A stretch of DNA of 64,000 nt, from contig NZ_CP095075.1 of NCBI RefSeq assembly GCF_022921115.1, forward strand, positions 1,116,001 to 1,180,000, written 5' to 3'. The notes under the pieces were generated by a model. The model did not search any database and was not told the origin of the DNA. It saw nothing but the letters and a program-made list of their open reading frames with translations. Below, piece by piece: positions 27,265 to 35,435 of the stretch. A program made the translations under genes and the position numbers. Within the stretch, counting starts at the first letter, position 1; each line of letters begins with the position of its first letter. This DNA is from Halobacillus amylolyticus (GTDB lineage Bacteria; Bacillota; Bacilli; Bacillales; Halobacillaceae).

Positions 27265-27534
27265 ATGGCTAAACAAGCAATGATAGAAAAAGAACGCAAA
27301 CGTCAAGCGACGTATGAAAAATATAAAGATTTGCGAAAGCAATTAAAGGCGGAAGGCAATTATGAAGCACTTAGAAAGTTGCCAAGAGATGCCTCACCTA
27401 CACGGCTTCATAATCGCTGTGAGTCAACTGGAAGACCTCACGGCTATATGAGAAAGTTTGGGCTTTCAAGAATTAAATTTCGCGAACTCGCTCACAAAGG
27501 ACAGCTTCCCGGAGTCAGGAAAGCCAGCTGGTAA
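27265..27534 (+). CDS. rpsN: Zinc-independent 30S ribosomal protein S14 (paralogue)
   Basis: 89 residues, the C-minus form without the CxxC...CxxC zinc ribbon of the main S14 (a single Cys in [10 protein letters not shown]). Family features [20 protein letters not shown] and [11 protein letters not shown] are intact. ATG at 27265 follows AAGGAGA by six bases. In B. subtilis the equivalent YhzA replaces zinc S14 when zinc is scarce and is Zur-repressed. The promoter here carries a matching box. Confidence 0.93.
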   Translation: MAKQAMIEKERKRQATYEKYKDLRKQLKAEGNYEALRKLPRDASPTRLHNRCESTGRPHGYMRKFGLSRIKFRELAHKGQLPGVRKASW

Positions 27535-27575
27535 GAACAAAAGCGCAAGCGCCCGTTAGAAAAAAGACACACAGA

Positions 27576-27612
27576 AAAACCTTAGGAGCTCATAGGAGTT
27601 CTAAGGTTTATT
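27576..27612 (+). terminator. Terminator of the S14 gene
   Basis: AAACCTTAGGAGCTC/GAGTTCTAAGGTTT stem followed by A/T-rich sequence. Confidence 0.65.
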
Positions 27613-27619
27613 TACATAC

Positions 27620-28044
27620 CATCAATGCTTTTTGTAAGGCTCTTTTCGTAAATTTTGTTGCTCTTTATCCCCCGCAGATATAAACCTTCGTCACGACAGC
27701 AAGATTGATTTCCACTTCGGGCCGTCGCTTTCCGCGGGCAACGCTTCAGCTTCCTCAGAAGCAAAAATCGCTTCCTGCGGGATCTTCAGCTGTTGCTTTT
27801 CCCGCAGGAGTCGACGGCCCTACGCTCCAATCAACCGCCATATCAGCGAAGGAAATACGAAGACTCCTGCGCGAAAGCGAAGACGATGAGACCCCACAGT
27901 GAGCGGCCTTTGCGAGCGAGGAGGCTCAGCGCGCCCCCGCGGAAAGAGTAGTGTATTTCCAAAGCCGTATGTTATGACGCAGTTTATAGTTTTTGTGTCA
28001 AAAACAACAATCTTTTAGAAAACAGCCTTTTGTAAAGAGCTTAT
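27620..28044. repeat. Composite inverted repeat built from two copies of a GC-rich dispersed element
   Basis: Copy A (27722-27816, minus orientation) and copy B (27862-27946, plus orientation) share GACTCCTGCGGG ... CCCGCGGAAAG ends. Outer flanks also match in reverse: CAACAAAATTTACGAAAAGAGCC (as read from the left) resembles CAACAATCTTTTAGAAAACAGCC on the right. The whole is a roughly 420-bp imperfect inverted repeat with no gene. A third copy lies at 32550-32640. This family of repeats is common in Bacillaceae intergenic DNA; function unknown. Confidence 0.7.
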
Positions 28045-28775
28045 AAGGTTTTAGCATACATTTGAAAAAATTCAAGACTTCGCTCGATAATCAAATCTTG
28101 ATCGTTGTCTAATGTAGCAACATGGTAACTGTTTTCCAAGCGGACAAGCTCTTTATGCTCGGAGAAGACTGAGTCAAAGATCGTTTCAGAGTTATCCGGG
28201 GGAACAACATGGTCTTCCTCAGAGACAAAGATTAGTGCCGGGCAGTGGATATCCGCGAGTCCTTCATGAACCTCTTTCATCAATGCCATTAAAGAGCGAA
28301 TCGCATTGATAGGTGTTTTATCATAAGCCAGCTCCTCCACATCTTCTTTTTTGATGTCAGAACCAATCGCTGCAACAAAACGATCTTTCGTTGATTCCAT
28401 CACATTTTCCATATCAGGAATATCAACCGCTCCATTTATGGAAATAACCCCATTGATCTTCTTATATTTTTCAGCAAGGTATAACGCCAGTGTCCCTCCC
28501 ATCGATAATCCTACAACGAAAATGATGGAACACCGTTCATTCAGCCATTGATAGGCAGTTTCGACCGATTGAATCCAATCATCCTTGTTCGAAACCTCCA
28601 TATCCTCAGGAGTCGTTCCATGTCCCTCAAGTCTCGGACAAGCGACTGTATAGCCTGTTTTTAAGTAAGCGTCAGCGAGAGGTTTCATACTTTGCGGTGT
28701 TCCAGTAAATCCATGACTTACAAGAATGCCTACTTCGTTTCCTTCAACAAAAATTGGTTCAGCCCCATTCATCAT
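28041..28775 (-). CDS. Alpha/beta-hydrolase, carboxylesterase (Est30-like)
   Basis: Cytoplasmic esterase, 244 residues, size of the Geobacillus Est30 and B. subtilis YvaK group. Oxyanion region VSHGFTGTPQSM, nucleophile elbow GLSMGG, acid SEEDHVVPP and catalytic His in ENSYHVATLD are all visible. Start at 28775 or the next ATG (28772), with GGGGAGAG upstream. Its stop sits at the edge of the composite repeat. Confidence 0.9.
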   Translation of the reverse strand: MMNGAEPIFVEGNEVGILVSHGFTGTPQSMKPLADAYLKTGYTVACPRLEGHGTTPEDMEVSNKDDWIQSVETAYQWLNERCSIIFVVGLSMGGTLALYLAEKYKKINGVISINGAVDIPDMENVMESTKDRFVAAIGSDIKKEDVEELAYDKTPINAIRSLMALMKEVHEGLADIHCPALIFVSEEDHVVPPDNSETIFDSVFSEHKELVRLENSYHVATLDNDQDLIIERSLEFFQMYAKTL

Positions 28776-28835
28776 TACACATCTCTCCCCATTTCTTTTC
28801 TACACATTACCCTATCTAAGGCTGTAAGAAAACCC

Positions 28836-29672
28836 TTACCCAAGCAGTTTCTTCAACACCGTCTTTTCAAGAAAAGACCATGGCACTACTTTTTTCAAAA
28901 ATAAATTCAGCCTAACACCAGCGCCAATGGGATAACGGAGTTTTCTAATTTGAGATTTGCCGGCCATCCTCGTCATTAGATCAGCAACCTTTGCTGGAGC
29001 TCCGTGAGATTCACTGTTTAATGCTTTCCATAATCCCCTTACATAGTGAGCATAAGGTGAATCAGGATCATGCACAGCCTTTGGAAGTTCCATTCCGCTT
29101 GTCCAGATGTTGGTTTGATAAGAACCTGGTTCAATTAAAGCCACATCAATCCCAAACGGCTTCACTTCAAAACGTAAGCTTTCCGTCAACCCTTCTAGGG
29201 CATGTTTTGAAGATACATAAGCCGACAAACCAGGAAAGCCAATCCGTCCGCTAATACTGCTGACATTTATAATCTTGCCTTGTCCTTGTTTACGCATGAT
29301 CGGAAGTACGGCTTGAGTCGTTCTAATTACTCCGAATACATTCGTTTCAAATTGTCGTCTGTAAGCTTCGATCGGCACCTGTTCCAAAAATCCTCCTATA
29401 GCAAAGCCCGCATTGTTCACTAAAACATCCACGCGATTCAATTGCTTCAGCTTTTGCTTAAAATCTTCTATAGAATTGTCATCAGTGACGTCAAGCGGCC
29501 AAATTTCAATACGTTCTCGGATAACAGAAGAGATCCGGTCTGTCTTAAACACTTCGGCTTTACTCATATTTCTCATTGTTGCAATGACGTGGAAGCCTTT
29601 CTCTGCACATTTTAAAGCCGTATGAAAACCAAATCCACTCGAAGCCCCCGTAATAATAATTGTTCGTTGCAT
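28836..29672 (-). CDS. Short-chain dehydrogenase/reductase
   Basis: NAD(P)-dependent oxidoreductase, 278 residues. TGASSGFGFHTALKCAEKG is the Rossmann glycine motif, then VLVNNAGFAIGG, INVSSISGRIG (catalytic Ser) and AYVSSKHALEG (Tyr-x3-Lys). The extended C-terminus ends in hydrophobic SFLEKTVLKKLLG, common in the 280-residue SDR subgroup. ATG at 29672 follows GGAGGGGG. Substrate unknown. Confidence 0.9.
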   Translation of the reverse strand: MQRTIIITGASSGFGFHTALKCAEKGFHVIATMRNMSKAEVFKTDRISSVIRERIEIWPLDVTDDNSIEDFKQKLKQLNRVDVLVNNAGFAIGGFLEQVPIEAYRRQFETNVFGVIRTTQAVLPIMRKQGQGKIINVSSISGRIGFPGLSAYVSSKHALEGLTESLRFEVKPFGIDVALIEPGSYQTNIWTSGMELPKAVHDPDSPYAHYVRGLWKALNSESHGAPAKVADLMTRMAGKSQIRKLRYPIGAGVRLNLFLKKVVPWSFLEKTVLKKLLG

Positions 29673-29752
29673 CGCTTTTTATCCCCCTCCACTATAAGTT
29701 CCATGAAAGCTGCCTATTCCCTGCTTTTTTAACAACTTTCAAGGTCAACTTT

Positions 29753-29863
29753 CTAACATACAGAATGACAGTCACCTTTTCCGACATAGCCCTCGACTGG
29801 AATTTCCATAGTTACAAACTTCACACCACCACATAGACATTCGACTTTACTAAGAATTAGCAT
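29753..29863 (-). CDS. Possible 36-residue Cys-rich peptide
   Basis: Open frame MLILSKVECLCGGVKFVTME, ending GKGDCHSVC. Four cysteines form CxC near the N-terminus and CxxxC at the end, a pattern that might bind zinc. Ribosome site is weak (GAAG). No family recognised; chance ORF is a real possibility. Confidence 0.22.
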   Translation of the reverse strand: MLILSKVECLCGGVKFVTMEIPVEGYVGKGDCHSVC

Positions 29864-29890
29864 CTTCATATATTATAATATGAACATAAA

Positions 29891-30004
29891 ATGAGTGACT
29901 ATGGTGGATGCGGTTGTGGAAGACGTTGCGGCGGCGATGGATTCGCCCTCATTGTCGTGCTATTCATTTTACTAATTATTATCGGTGCAGCAGTTGGCAA
30001 ATAA
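29891..30004 (+). CDS. YjcZ-type small glycine-rich membrane peptide (sporulation-associated family)
   Basis: 37 residues: N-terminal MSDYGGCGCGRRCGGDG and then the family signature FALIVVLFILLIIIG with a short tail AAVGK. The hydrophobic signature is that of the YjcZ/YpmA-like spore-associated peptides. Three cysteines in the glycine-rich head are unusual. Leader is very short and lacks a good ribosome site. CATATATTA at 29867-29875 fits the sigma-K -10 (CATAnnnTA), with AC about 16 bases before it, so mother-cell expression is plausible. Confidence 0.75.
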   Translation: MSDYGGCGCGRRCGGDGFALIVVLFILLIIIGAAVGK

Positions 30005-30121
30005 TTTTCAAGCAGGGAAATCTTCTAACCGGAAGCTCTCCCTATAATATAGGTTGCCTTTTTGACGGTACTTGCTCTCTCCATTAAAATAAGTAAAAGA
30101 ATACATTGAAAGGGGATCATT

Positions 30122-30706
30122 ATGCCCACCATCAAAGACGAGCACCATACGATTACGTACAAGCTGACAACGTTGTCCGATATCCACTTTATTAAAATTT
30201 ATCTAGACGATTTAAATGGCGTTCATGTGACAGCTTCAACGTCTAAATCACAAAGCAAGGTAGAGGATTTTTTACATAAGAAGATTCAATGGATGAATCA
30301 AAAGTGGCAGAAAATCCATGAAGACTTATATCAGGAAGTGTCACTAAACACTCAGGAAACCCCACGGATTACATATTTAGGCAAGGCATATAAGACAATC
30401 ATGTCCGAAGCAAACGAATCAAGCTTCTCTTTTAACAAAGGTAAATTTCATTTCACCTCCCTTAAAGGATCATCTGAGGAGGAGAAACAAGAGGAGTTTG
30501 AACGACTTCGTGATCAGTGGTTTAGGGAGAAAGCTGAAGAGAAGTTTAAAAGCATTCATAAGTGGACCGTATTACCTGAGCAGGACTCTCTGCGTTTAGG
30601 TTACAAAAAGAATCAAACCATTTATTTAAATTGGCGTTTAATTAAACGTTCAAAGCAAAAAATTACAACTGTCATTGATGATTTAATTGATGAAAGAGAA
30701 TTTTAG
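30122..30706 (+). CDS. YgjP/DUF45-like protein without the zinc-protease motif
   Basis: 194 residues. The N-terminal beta-rich part, YLGKAYKTIM, the WFREKAEEKFKSIHKW segment and LGYKKNQTIYLNWRLI line up with YgjP-like metallopeptidases. The helix that should hold HExxH reads TVIDDLIDEREF and the protein stops there, so the active site and the last 60 residues are absent. ATG at 30122 follows AAAGGGG. Codon use is ordinary. Either a non-catalytic subfamily or an old truncation. Confidence 0.65.
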   Translation: MPTIKDEHHTITYKLTTLSDIHFIKIYLDDLNGVHVTASTSKSQSKVEDFLHKKIQWMNQKWQKIHEDLYQEVSLNTQETPRITYLGKAYKTIMSEANESSFSFNKGKFHFTSLKGSSEEEKQEEFERLRDQWFREKAEEKFKSIHKWTVLPEQDSLRLGYKKNQTIYLNWRLIKRSKQKITTVIDDLIDEREF

Positions 30707-30708
30707 TG

Positions 30709-30743
30709 GCTGTGCGGAATGTAAAACTCCGCACAGCTTTTTT
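30709..30743 (+). terminator. Terminator of the YgjP-like gene
   Basis: Perfect 10-bp stem GCTGTGCGGA/TCCGCACAGC then six T. Confidence 0.85.
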
Positions 30744-30847
30744 CTTATTACTTGGTTTATTGGTTTAGAAAAGTTATTGAAACCTAATTGGCTTGCATAC
30801 GTAGAAAGGATAACGAGGATTTAAATTATAAGTGGGGGTATGATCCA

Positions 30848-31384
30848 ATGAGAAATCACGTACTTAATTGTATCATCCTGTTCGGAATTTTGTTTTTAAT
30901 TGCTGGCTGTTCTTCTTCTGCGTCACCCATTAAAGATGAGAACATCGTTCATATAGAAGCCGTTTTAGAAGAAACATTTACGGGTCCTCATGGAGAATTA
31001 ACTACAATTTACGCGGAACTTGAAAATGACAGTATGGAAATAATAAAAGCTGCCTCAAAAGACTTAAGGATATATTATGAAGAAAACCTCAAATCCTACT
31101 TTACAGGACAGTATTACACCAAATTCGTTAATACGAATAAAGCATCAACGTTTCACCGAACGGCGTACAGAAACGGCTATCAAATGGAAATTAAAGACAT
31201 TAATATTGAGCAAGGTGAGAGCACCGAGACTGCTTACGATTTCACAGTTAATGTAGGATACAAAAAAGAAGGGGAAGCTATTGTAGTAACCGGGAGAGTC
31301 AATGTGAATGATGATGGGAAAGTTACAAGGGTCATCTATCACAATGGTGGTGCGTTATTTGAAGCAATGGGAAAAGGCCGTTAA
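30848..31384 (+). CDS. Hypothetical lipoprotein
   Basis: 178 residues. Lipoprotein signal MRNHVLNCIILFGILFLIAG then Cys21 and a Ser-rich linker. The mature part (ETFTGPHGELTTIYAEL, SYFTGQYYTKFV, DDGKVTRVIYHNGG) has the alternating strand pattern of an NTF2-like or DUF-type extracellular domain. I cannot name the family. ATG at 30848 is preceded by GGGGGT; the longer frame from 30788 lacks a ribosome site. Promoter not obvious. Confidence 0.7.
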   Translation: MRNHVLNCIILFGILFLIAGCSSSASPIKDENIVHIEAVLEETFTGPHGELTTIYAELENDSMEIIKAASKDLRIYYEENLKSYFTGQYYTKFVNTNKASTFHRTAYRNGYQMEIKDINIEQGESTETAYDFTVNVGYKKEGEAIVVTGRVNVNDDGKVTRVIYHNGGALFEAMGKGR

Positions 31385-31447
31385 GTTTTAGAGCTATTTT
31401 AGGTGAATTCTTTAACAATGGAACAAGGGTTTTAATGGAATGAGAGA

Positions 31448-31480
31448 AGGAACTTCCTTAATGAGGAAGTTCCTATTTTT
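31448..31480. terminator. Terminator between the lipoprotein gene and zupT
   Basis: AGGAACTTCC/GGAAGTTCCT perfect stem then ATTTTTAT; serves the plus gene and could also serve zupT. Confidence 0.75.
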
Positions 31481-31485
31481 ATATC

Positions 31486-32292
31486 TCAAATAAATAATAA
31501 TAAACTTACCGCCATAACAGCCATTCCTGCTACTACACCATAGATGGATAAATGGGATTCCCCATATTGCCTGGAAGCCGGCAGTAATTCGTCTAATGAA
31601 ATAAAGACCATAATGCCCGCGACCCCGGCAAATAAAATTCCGAACAATGCGTCGCTCAAGAATGGCATGAGTACTAAGTATGCAGCTAAGGCCCCTACTG
31701 GCTCTGACAAGCCGGACAGAAACGATAGTTTAAAAGCTTTCTTCCGATCACCTGTTGCGAAATAGATTGGTACAGACACAGCAATCCCTTCTGGAATGTT
31801 ATGAATAGCAATAGCAATGGCAATAGCAATCCCCAGGGAAGGATCTTGCAAAGCCGATGTAAATGTTGCAATTCCTTCAGGAAAATTGTGAATAGCGATA
31901 GCCAGTGCTGTGAAGGTTCCCATTTTTAACAATTGGGTATTTTTAACCTCTGTACGAGGCTTAGACATGTCTTCTACACTTTTTGGTTCATGGGGGTTCC
32001 CCTGTTTCGGAATGGCTTTGTCAATAATTGCAATAACAAGCATCCCCCCGAAAAAACTAGCTACTGTTATCCAACTTCCCAGTTGCACACCCATAGCACT
32101 AACAAGTGATTCTTTTGCTTTAAAGAAAATTTCAACCATCGACACATAGATCATGACCCCTGCAGAGAAACCTAAGATAAACGACAGGAATCTTGTGTTC
32201 GTTGTTGATGTAAAAAAGGCCAGCACACTGCCGATTCCTGTAGCTAATCCTGCCATTAATGTCAATCCAAAAGCAAGTAACAGATTTTCCAT
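31486..32292 (-). CDS. zupT: ZIP-family metal transporter ZupT
   Basis: Imports Zn2+ and other divalent metals. 268 residues, eight spans. Metal-site motifs [12 protein letters not shown] and [17 protein letters not shown] in spans IV and V are complete. The loop with [10 protein letters not shown] lies between. ATG at 32292 follows AAAGGGGAG. Promoter TTGCAT-17-TACACT (minus) with a nearby CAACT/AGTTG inverted repeat. It is close to the Zur-type S14 gene but not in one unit. Confidence 0.92.
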   Translation of the reverse strand: MENLLLAFGLTLMAGLATGIGSVLAFFTSTTNTRFLSFILGFSAGVMIYVSMVEIFFKAKESLVSAMGVQLGSWITVASFFGGMLVIAIIDKAIPKQGNPHEPKSVEDMSKPRTEVKNTQLLKMGTFTALAIAIHNFPEGIATFTSALQDPSLGIAIAIAIAIHNIPEGIAVSVPIYFATGDRKKAFKLSFLSGLSEPVGALAAYLVLMPFLSDALFGILFAGVAGIMVFISLDELLPASRQYGESHLSIYGVVAGMAVMAVSLLLFI

Positions 32293-32325
32293 ACAGCTTT
32301 TCTCCCCTTTAGCTTACTTAGTCAT

Positions 32326-32366
32326 AGTGTAGTTCATTTCTTTCCTCAATGCAACTTTTTTAGTTG
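32326..32366 (-). promoter_or_regulatory. zupT promoter with inverted repeat at -35
   Basis: Minus strand TTGCAT (32349-32354), 17 bases, TACACT (32326-32331). CAACT-TTTTT-AGTTG just upstream overlaps the -35 and could be an operator. It is not a clear Zur or Fur box. Confidence 0.5.
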
Positions 32367-32449
32367 TAGTTACATTTTATGTATCAGTTAAAGTTTCGCT
32401 ACAGAATTTTTTAATTTTTCCCTCAAGTGAATGACGGTTATTTTCCCAA

Positions 32450-32758
32450 AAAAAATGAGGCTGGGACATAAGTAAAGCAATGATGTCAAAGAACGAACGG
32501 TAAAAAATGAATAGTATAAACGCAGATCATTAGCATAGTCAAAATACGTAGACTCCTGCGGGAACAGCGCGAGCCAAAGACCCTGCAGGAAAGCGTCCTT
32601 TGCTTTCCGAGGAAGCTGAGGCCGTGCCCGCGGAAAGCGAACTGTTTTGACGAAGCGATGGCAGAAATCCTTCCTTGGCACACAAATAATCCGAACAGAT
32701 TTCACTAGAAATCGTTCGGATTATTTCATGCCTTATTCAGTTTTGTCTCAGCCTCATT
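32450..32758. mobile_element. MITE-like element with IS1182-type ends
   Basis: Terminal inverted repeats AATGAGGCTGGGACATAA (left, within 32450-32471) and its near-complement at 32741-32758, one or two mismatches. Just inside the right end is a strong hairpin (32684-32726, AATAATCCGAAC with its complement). The centre carries a copy of the GACTCCTGCGGG...CCGCGGAAAG repeat (32550-32640). No transposase is encoded. The IS1182-type element at 57353-59216 has the same ends and a GTTCGG hairpin at the matching position, so this looks like a non-autonomous relative. Confidence 0.65.
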
Positions 32759-32770
32759 CCTAGTTATATA

Positions 32771-33907
32771 TTATAATTGTTCTCCAGTCTCGGAGATCAG
32801 CTTCATTTGATCGTTCTCATAACTAACCAAAAAATGACATTTATATTTTTTCATTACAACTTCACCATTTTTCGTCTCTTCCGTTGTGAGAAAAGCAGTC
32901 ACCTGTACTTCATTGTCCTCGACTGGATCAGCTACAATATTATCAATTGATACAGATAGTTTGTGGTTATAGCCTTTACGAAATTCTTCATAAGAAGTGC
33001 TGCCTTGCCAATCACTTCCTAACAAGGAGTACGCCGTTACGAAGTCACCTTGATTGATACTATCGTAAAAGTATTGAACAATATAAGTCGCTTGATCGGC
33101 ATCAGTTGTGTGAACAGGTGGTTCCTCTCCTGAGTTTGCCTTTAATTCCTGAAATTCAGGAATTTCCTTCATCGGGGATTTTGACCATTGCTTGACCATT
33201 GGAAGAATATCCAAAATAGGAATACTAAAGCCGATGGTTTCTTGGCCCAGTTTAGCCGAATTTATCCCAATTACCTCTCCCGTTTTTCCATTCAATAACG
33301 GCCCACCACTATTCCCTGGTGAAATCGGTGCAGATATTTGATAGACATTTTCATAAGTGAACGGAGGTAGTTCGAAGTTGCGATCCAATCCGCTAATTTC
33401 GCCGGTAGTTACTGTATTCTGAAGACCAAGCGGACTCCCTAACGCAAGTACTTCTGTTAAAAGCTCGACATCATCCTTCTCGTGGATTGGGAGAGGGTCC
33501 ATTCCTTTAAGTCCGGGAACTCGTACAACGGCCACATCTGTACTTCTGCTAATCCCGATCACTTCTCCTGACATTTCCTTGGAATCCGCTGTTACAATGG
33601 TCACATCTTTTGTATTCGCAACCACATGGGCATTAGTAATGACATCACCCTTCTTATTATAAAGAAACCCAGAACCTAATGAACCATTTTGCAGTTCAAT
33701 CTGAACAACTAGTTTTTGTGATTGATAGATAATATCCTGTGTACTCTTAGCTACCGTTTGGCTTTCTTCTTCTGAAACAGGCTGATCTAATAGCGAACTT
33801 GCTTCAAGCTGTTTTGGAACATGATTTATTACGTATAAGGTTCCTGTAACCCCAATACAAATAAATGCGAATGTCAAAATCAGGCTTATGATCCATGTTC
33901 GGTTCAC
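32771..33907 (-). CDS. Membrane-anchored HtrA-type serine protease without PDZ, with NTF2-like C-terminus
   Basis: About 378 residues: N-terminal membrane span (about 5-28), trypsin-like S1C domain (about 60-250) with ITNAHVV (His), STDVAVVRV (Asp) and SPGNSGGP (Ser), then an NTF2-like domain (about 275-375, YIVQYFYDSINQGDFVTAYSLL). The usual PDZ domain is missing. GTG at 33907 is preferred: AGGAGG sits six bases before it, while ATG 33913 touches the site. The site overlaps the stop of the zinc-ribbon gene, so the pair is translationally coupled. Extracytoplasmic stress role inferred. Confidence 0.88.
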   Translation of the reverse strand: MNRTWIISLILTFAFICIGVTGTLYVINHVPKQLEASSLLDQPVSEEESQTVAKSTQDIIYQSQKLVVQIELQNGSLGSGFLYNKKGDVITNAHVVANTKDVTIVTADSKEMSGEVIGISRSTDVAVVRVPGLKGMDPLPIHEKDDVELLTEVLALGSPLGLQNTVTTGEISGLDRNFELPPFTYENVYQISAPISPGNSGGPLLNGKTGEVIGINSAKLGQETIGFSIPILDILPMVKQWSKSPMKEIPEFQELKANSGEEPPVHTTDADQATYIVQYFYDSINQGDFVTAYSLLGSDWQGSTSYEEFRKGYNHKLSVSIDNIVADPVEDNEVQVTAFLTTEETKNGEVVMKKYKCHFLVSYENDQMKLISETGEQL

Positions 33908-33917
33908 CGCCATCCTC

Positions 33918-35102
33918 CTATTCTACATACCACTCGATATTGGTCACTTTGACTGTGACGTCACCTTCAAGATCGTAATAGTTTTTTTCAAACTTCCCTT
34001 TATCCCCCGGGCTTAAATACATGGGATATATTTGCGCCGTGTCTTTCTTCAATACTTCATTTTCTTTATCTTTTAATTCAAACGTCACTTCAATTGAACT
34101 TACGATTTTTGTAGCTTCACTACCCACTTCCCCGGTTATTTTCACATCATCATACTCATCTTTAGTTGCCTTAATCTCAAGTACTTTTACCGCGTTTTTT
34201 TGATTCTTAAGATCTTCTTCCGCAGCTTTCTCCATAGCATGTTTTATACGTTCTTGTTGTCGCTGCTCAAAAGCCTGCTGCTCTTGTTCAACTCGATTCT
34301 TTAATTTGATGAGTTTTTCATTGTTTACTACATACTGCAGGCCCTCATCTACTGTTGCTATGGCTTCATTAAATTGTTTTTCTTTCATTGCCGCTTCTGC
34401 TTTTTTAGTAGAAATGGCTACAATTTTTTCGTTAATTTTATTACGTGCTTTAGCCGCCTCTTTTAAGTCTAACCTAGATAATGTACTCAACTTGTCCGCT
34501 AACTCATCTATATTGGTCAGCTGTGTAATTTGATTATTAATCTCACCTATTGTGATCTTAGTGGCTAAGTTTTCAGCTTTTGGAATGAGTGTGGCTGAAA
34601 GACGGTTTTGATCATTAGAAATTTGCTTTTGTATCGTCGATAAACTTGTTTGTGCTTCTTCGAGGCGATTGTCTTTAACGTATTCCACAACTTTATTGAG
34701 GTCATTATTCATCACTAATACAGAACGAACACTCGTCAAATCACGTTGAAGGGCTTCAAACCCAGGACGCTTTTTCGCAGCCTCAGATAACATCGATTCA
34801 GCTTTTTCGTATTCACCTTCTAAAGCGGCTTGTTCAGCTTCTTTTTTTATTGATGCTATTTCCTCATTTATGTTCTCCTCGTACATATATGTAAAACCTA
34901 TAATGCCTAAAGCAAGAATCAATGTAAAGACAGGCAAAAAGATTGCCCACCCTCTTTTGGTGTCGGAAGGTTGTTCGAATGAATCCATAGAGCTTACCTG
35001 CTCTTCCTGGACATATGGCTCTTTATCTATCTTTTCACCACATTGGGAACAAAAACGCGAGCCCGGACTATTTTCACTTCCACATTCTTCACAATATTTG
35101 AT
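33918..35102 (-). CDS. Zinc-ribbon membrane protein with coiled coil, apparent AUC start
   Basis: 395 residues: zinc ribbon at the N-terminus (CEECGSENS...FCSQCGEK), a linker, one membrane span (about 50-72, IFLPVFTLILALGIIGFTYM), a long coiled-coil/TPR-like region rich in Glu and Lys, and a C-terminal FxLYD-like beta domain. AAAGGAGG lies eight bases before ATC (35102-35100), exactly where relatives begin MKYCEECG. The only standard start is TTG at 35126, upstream of that site and without one of its own. Operon with the HtrA-type protease. Function unknown; possibly a sensor or scaffold for the protease. Confidence 0.75.
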   Translation of the reverse strand: MKYCEECGSENSPGSRFCSQCGEKIDKEPYVQEEQVSSMDSFEQPSDTKRGWAIFLPVFTLILALGIIGFTYMYEENINEEIASIKKEAEQAALEGEYEKAESMLSEAAKKRPGFEALQRDLTSVRSVLVMNNDLNKVVEYVKDNRLEEAQTSLSTIQKQISNDQNRLSATLIPKAENLATKITIGEINNQITQLTNIDELADKLSTLSRLDLKEAAKARNKINEKIVAISTKKAEAAMKEKQFNEAIATVDEGLQYVVNNEKLIKLKNRVEQEQQAFEQRQQERIKHAMEKAAEEDLKNQKNAVKVLEIKATKDEYDDVKITGEVGSEATKIVSSIEVTFELKDKENEVLKKDTAQIYPMYLSPGDKGKFEKNYYDLEGDVTVKVTNIEWYVE

Positions 35103-35321
35103 GGGCCCGTCCTCCTTTATCTTCAAATCATTTAATCTACATTATATCATGATTTTTCAAAAACCGACCTTGAAATTGAGCTTTTCCAGCATATATTTGA
35201 TGCGGTTTATCAACAAATTAGATAAACACACTGCCACGTTCCAGTAGGTTGCATAGAATATGATATTCCCTTCTACCAGTAACAGTTTATCAATAAGAAC
35301 ACCTTCTTTGAAAGGAGTGTT

Positions 35322-35417
35322 ATGATGAGAGAACGTCCTAATCAAACTCGTCCAACAAAAAAGACACCAAAGAAACGTACTTCTTGTTGCGGCAAAAAGC
35401 GCCTAAAGAACAAATAA
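35322..35417 (+). CDS. Small basic peptide with CC motif (31 residues)
   Basis: MMRERPNQTRPTKKTPKKRT then SCCGKKRLKNK. Strongly basic, one Cys-Cys pair. AAAGGAG lies before two tandem ATGs (35322, 35325; the second has better spacing), and a terminator follows closely, so it looks like a true gene. Family not recognised. The sequence suggests nucleic-acid or membrane binding, which is only a guess. Confidence 0.6.
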   Translation: MMRERPNQTRPTKKTPKKRTSCCGKKRLKNK

Positions 35418-35435
35418 ACAGGCCCCAATACAAAT

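Noticed and set aside
27705..27902. 65-residue plus-strand frame in the composite repeat
   Set aside because: Low-complexity translation of repeat DNA without expression signals.
32388..32705. Open frames of 105 and 65 residues at 32.4-32.7 kb
   Set aside because: They fall within the MITE-like element and its GC-rich repeat, read through inverted repeats, and have no ribosome site.
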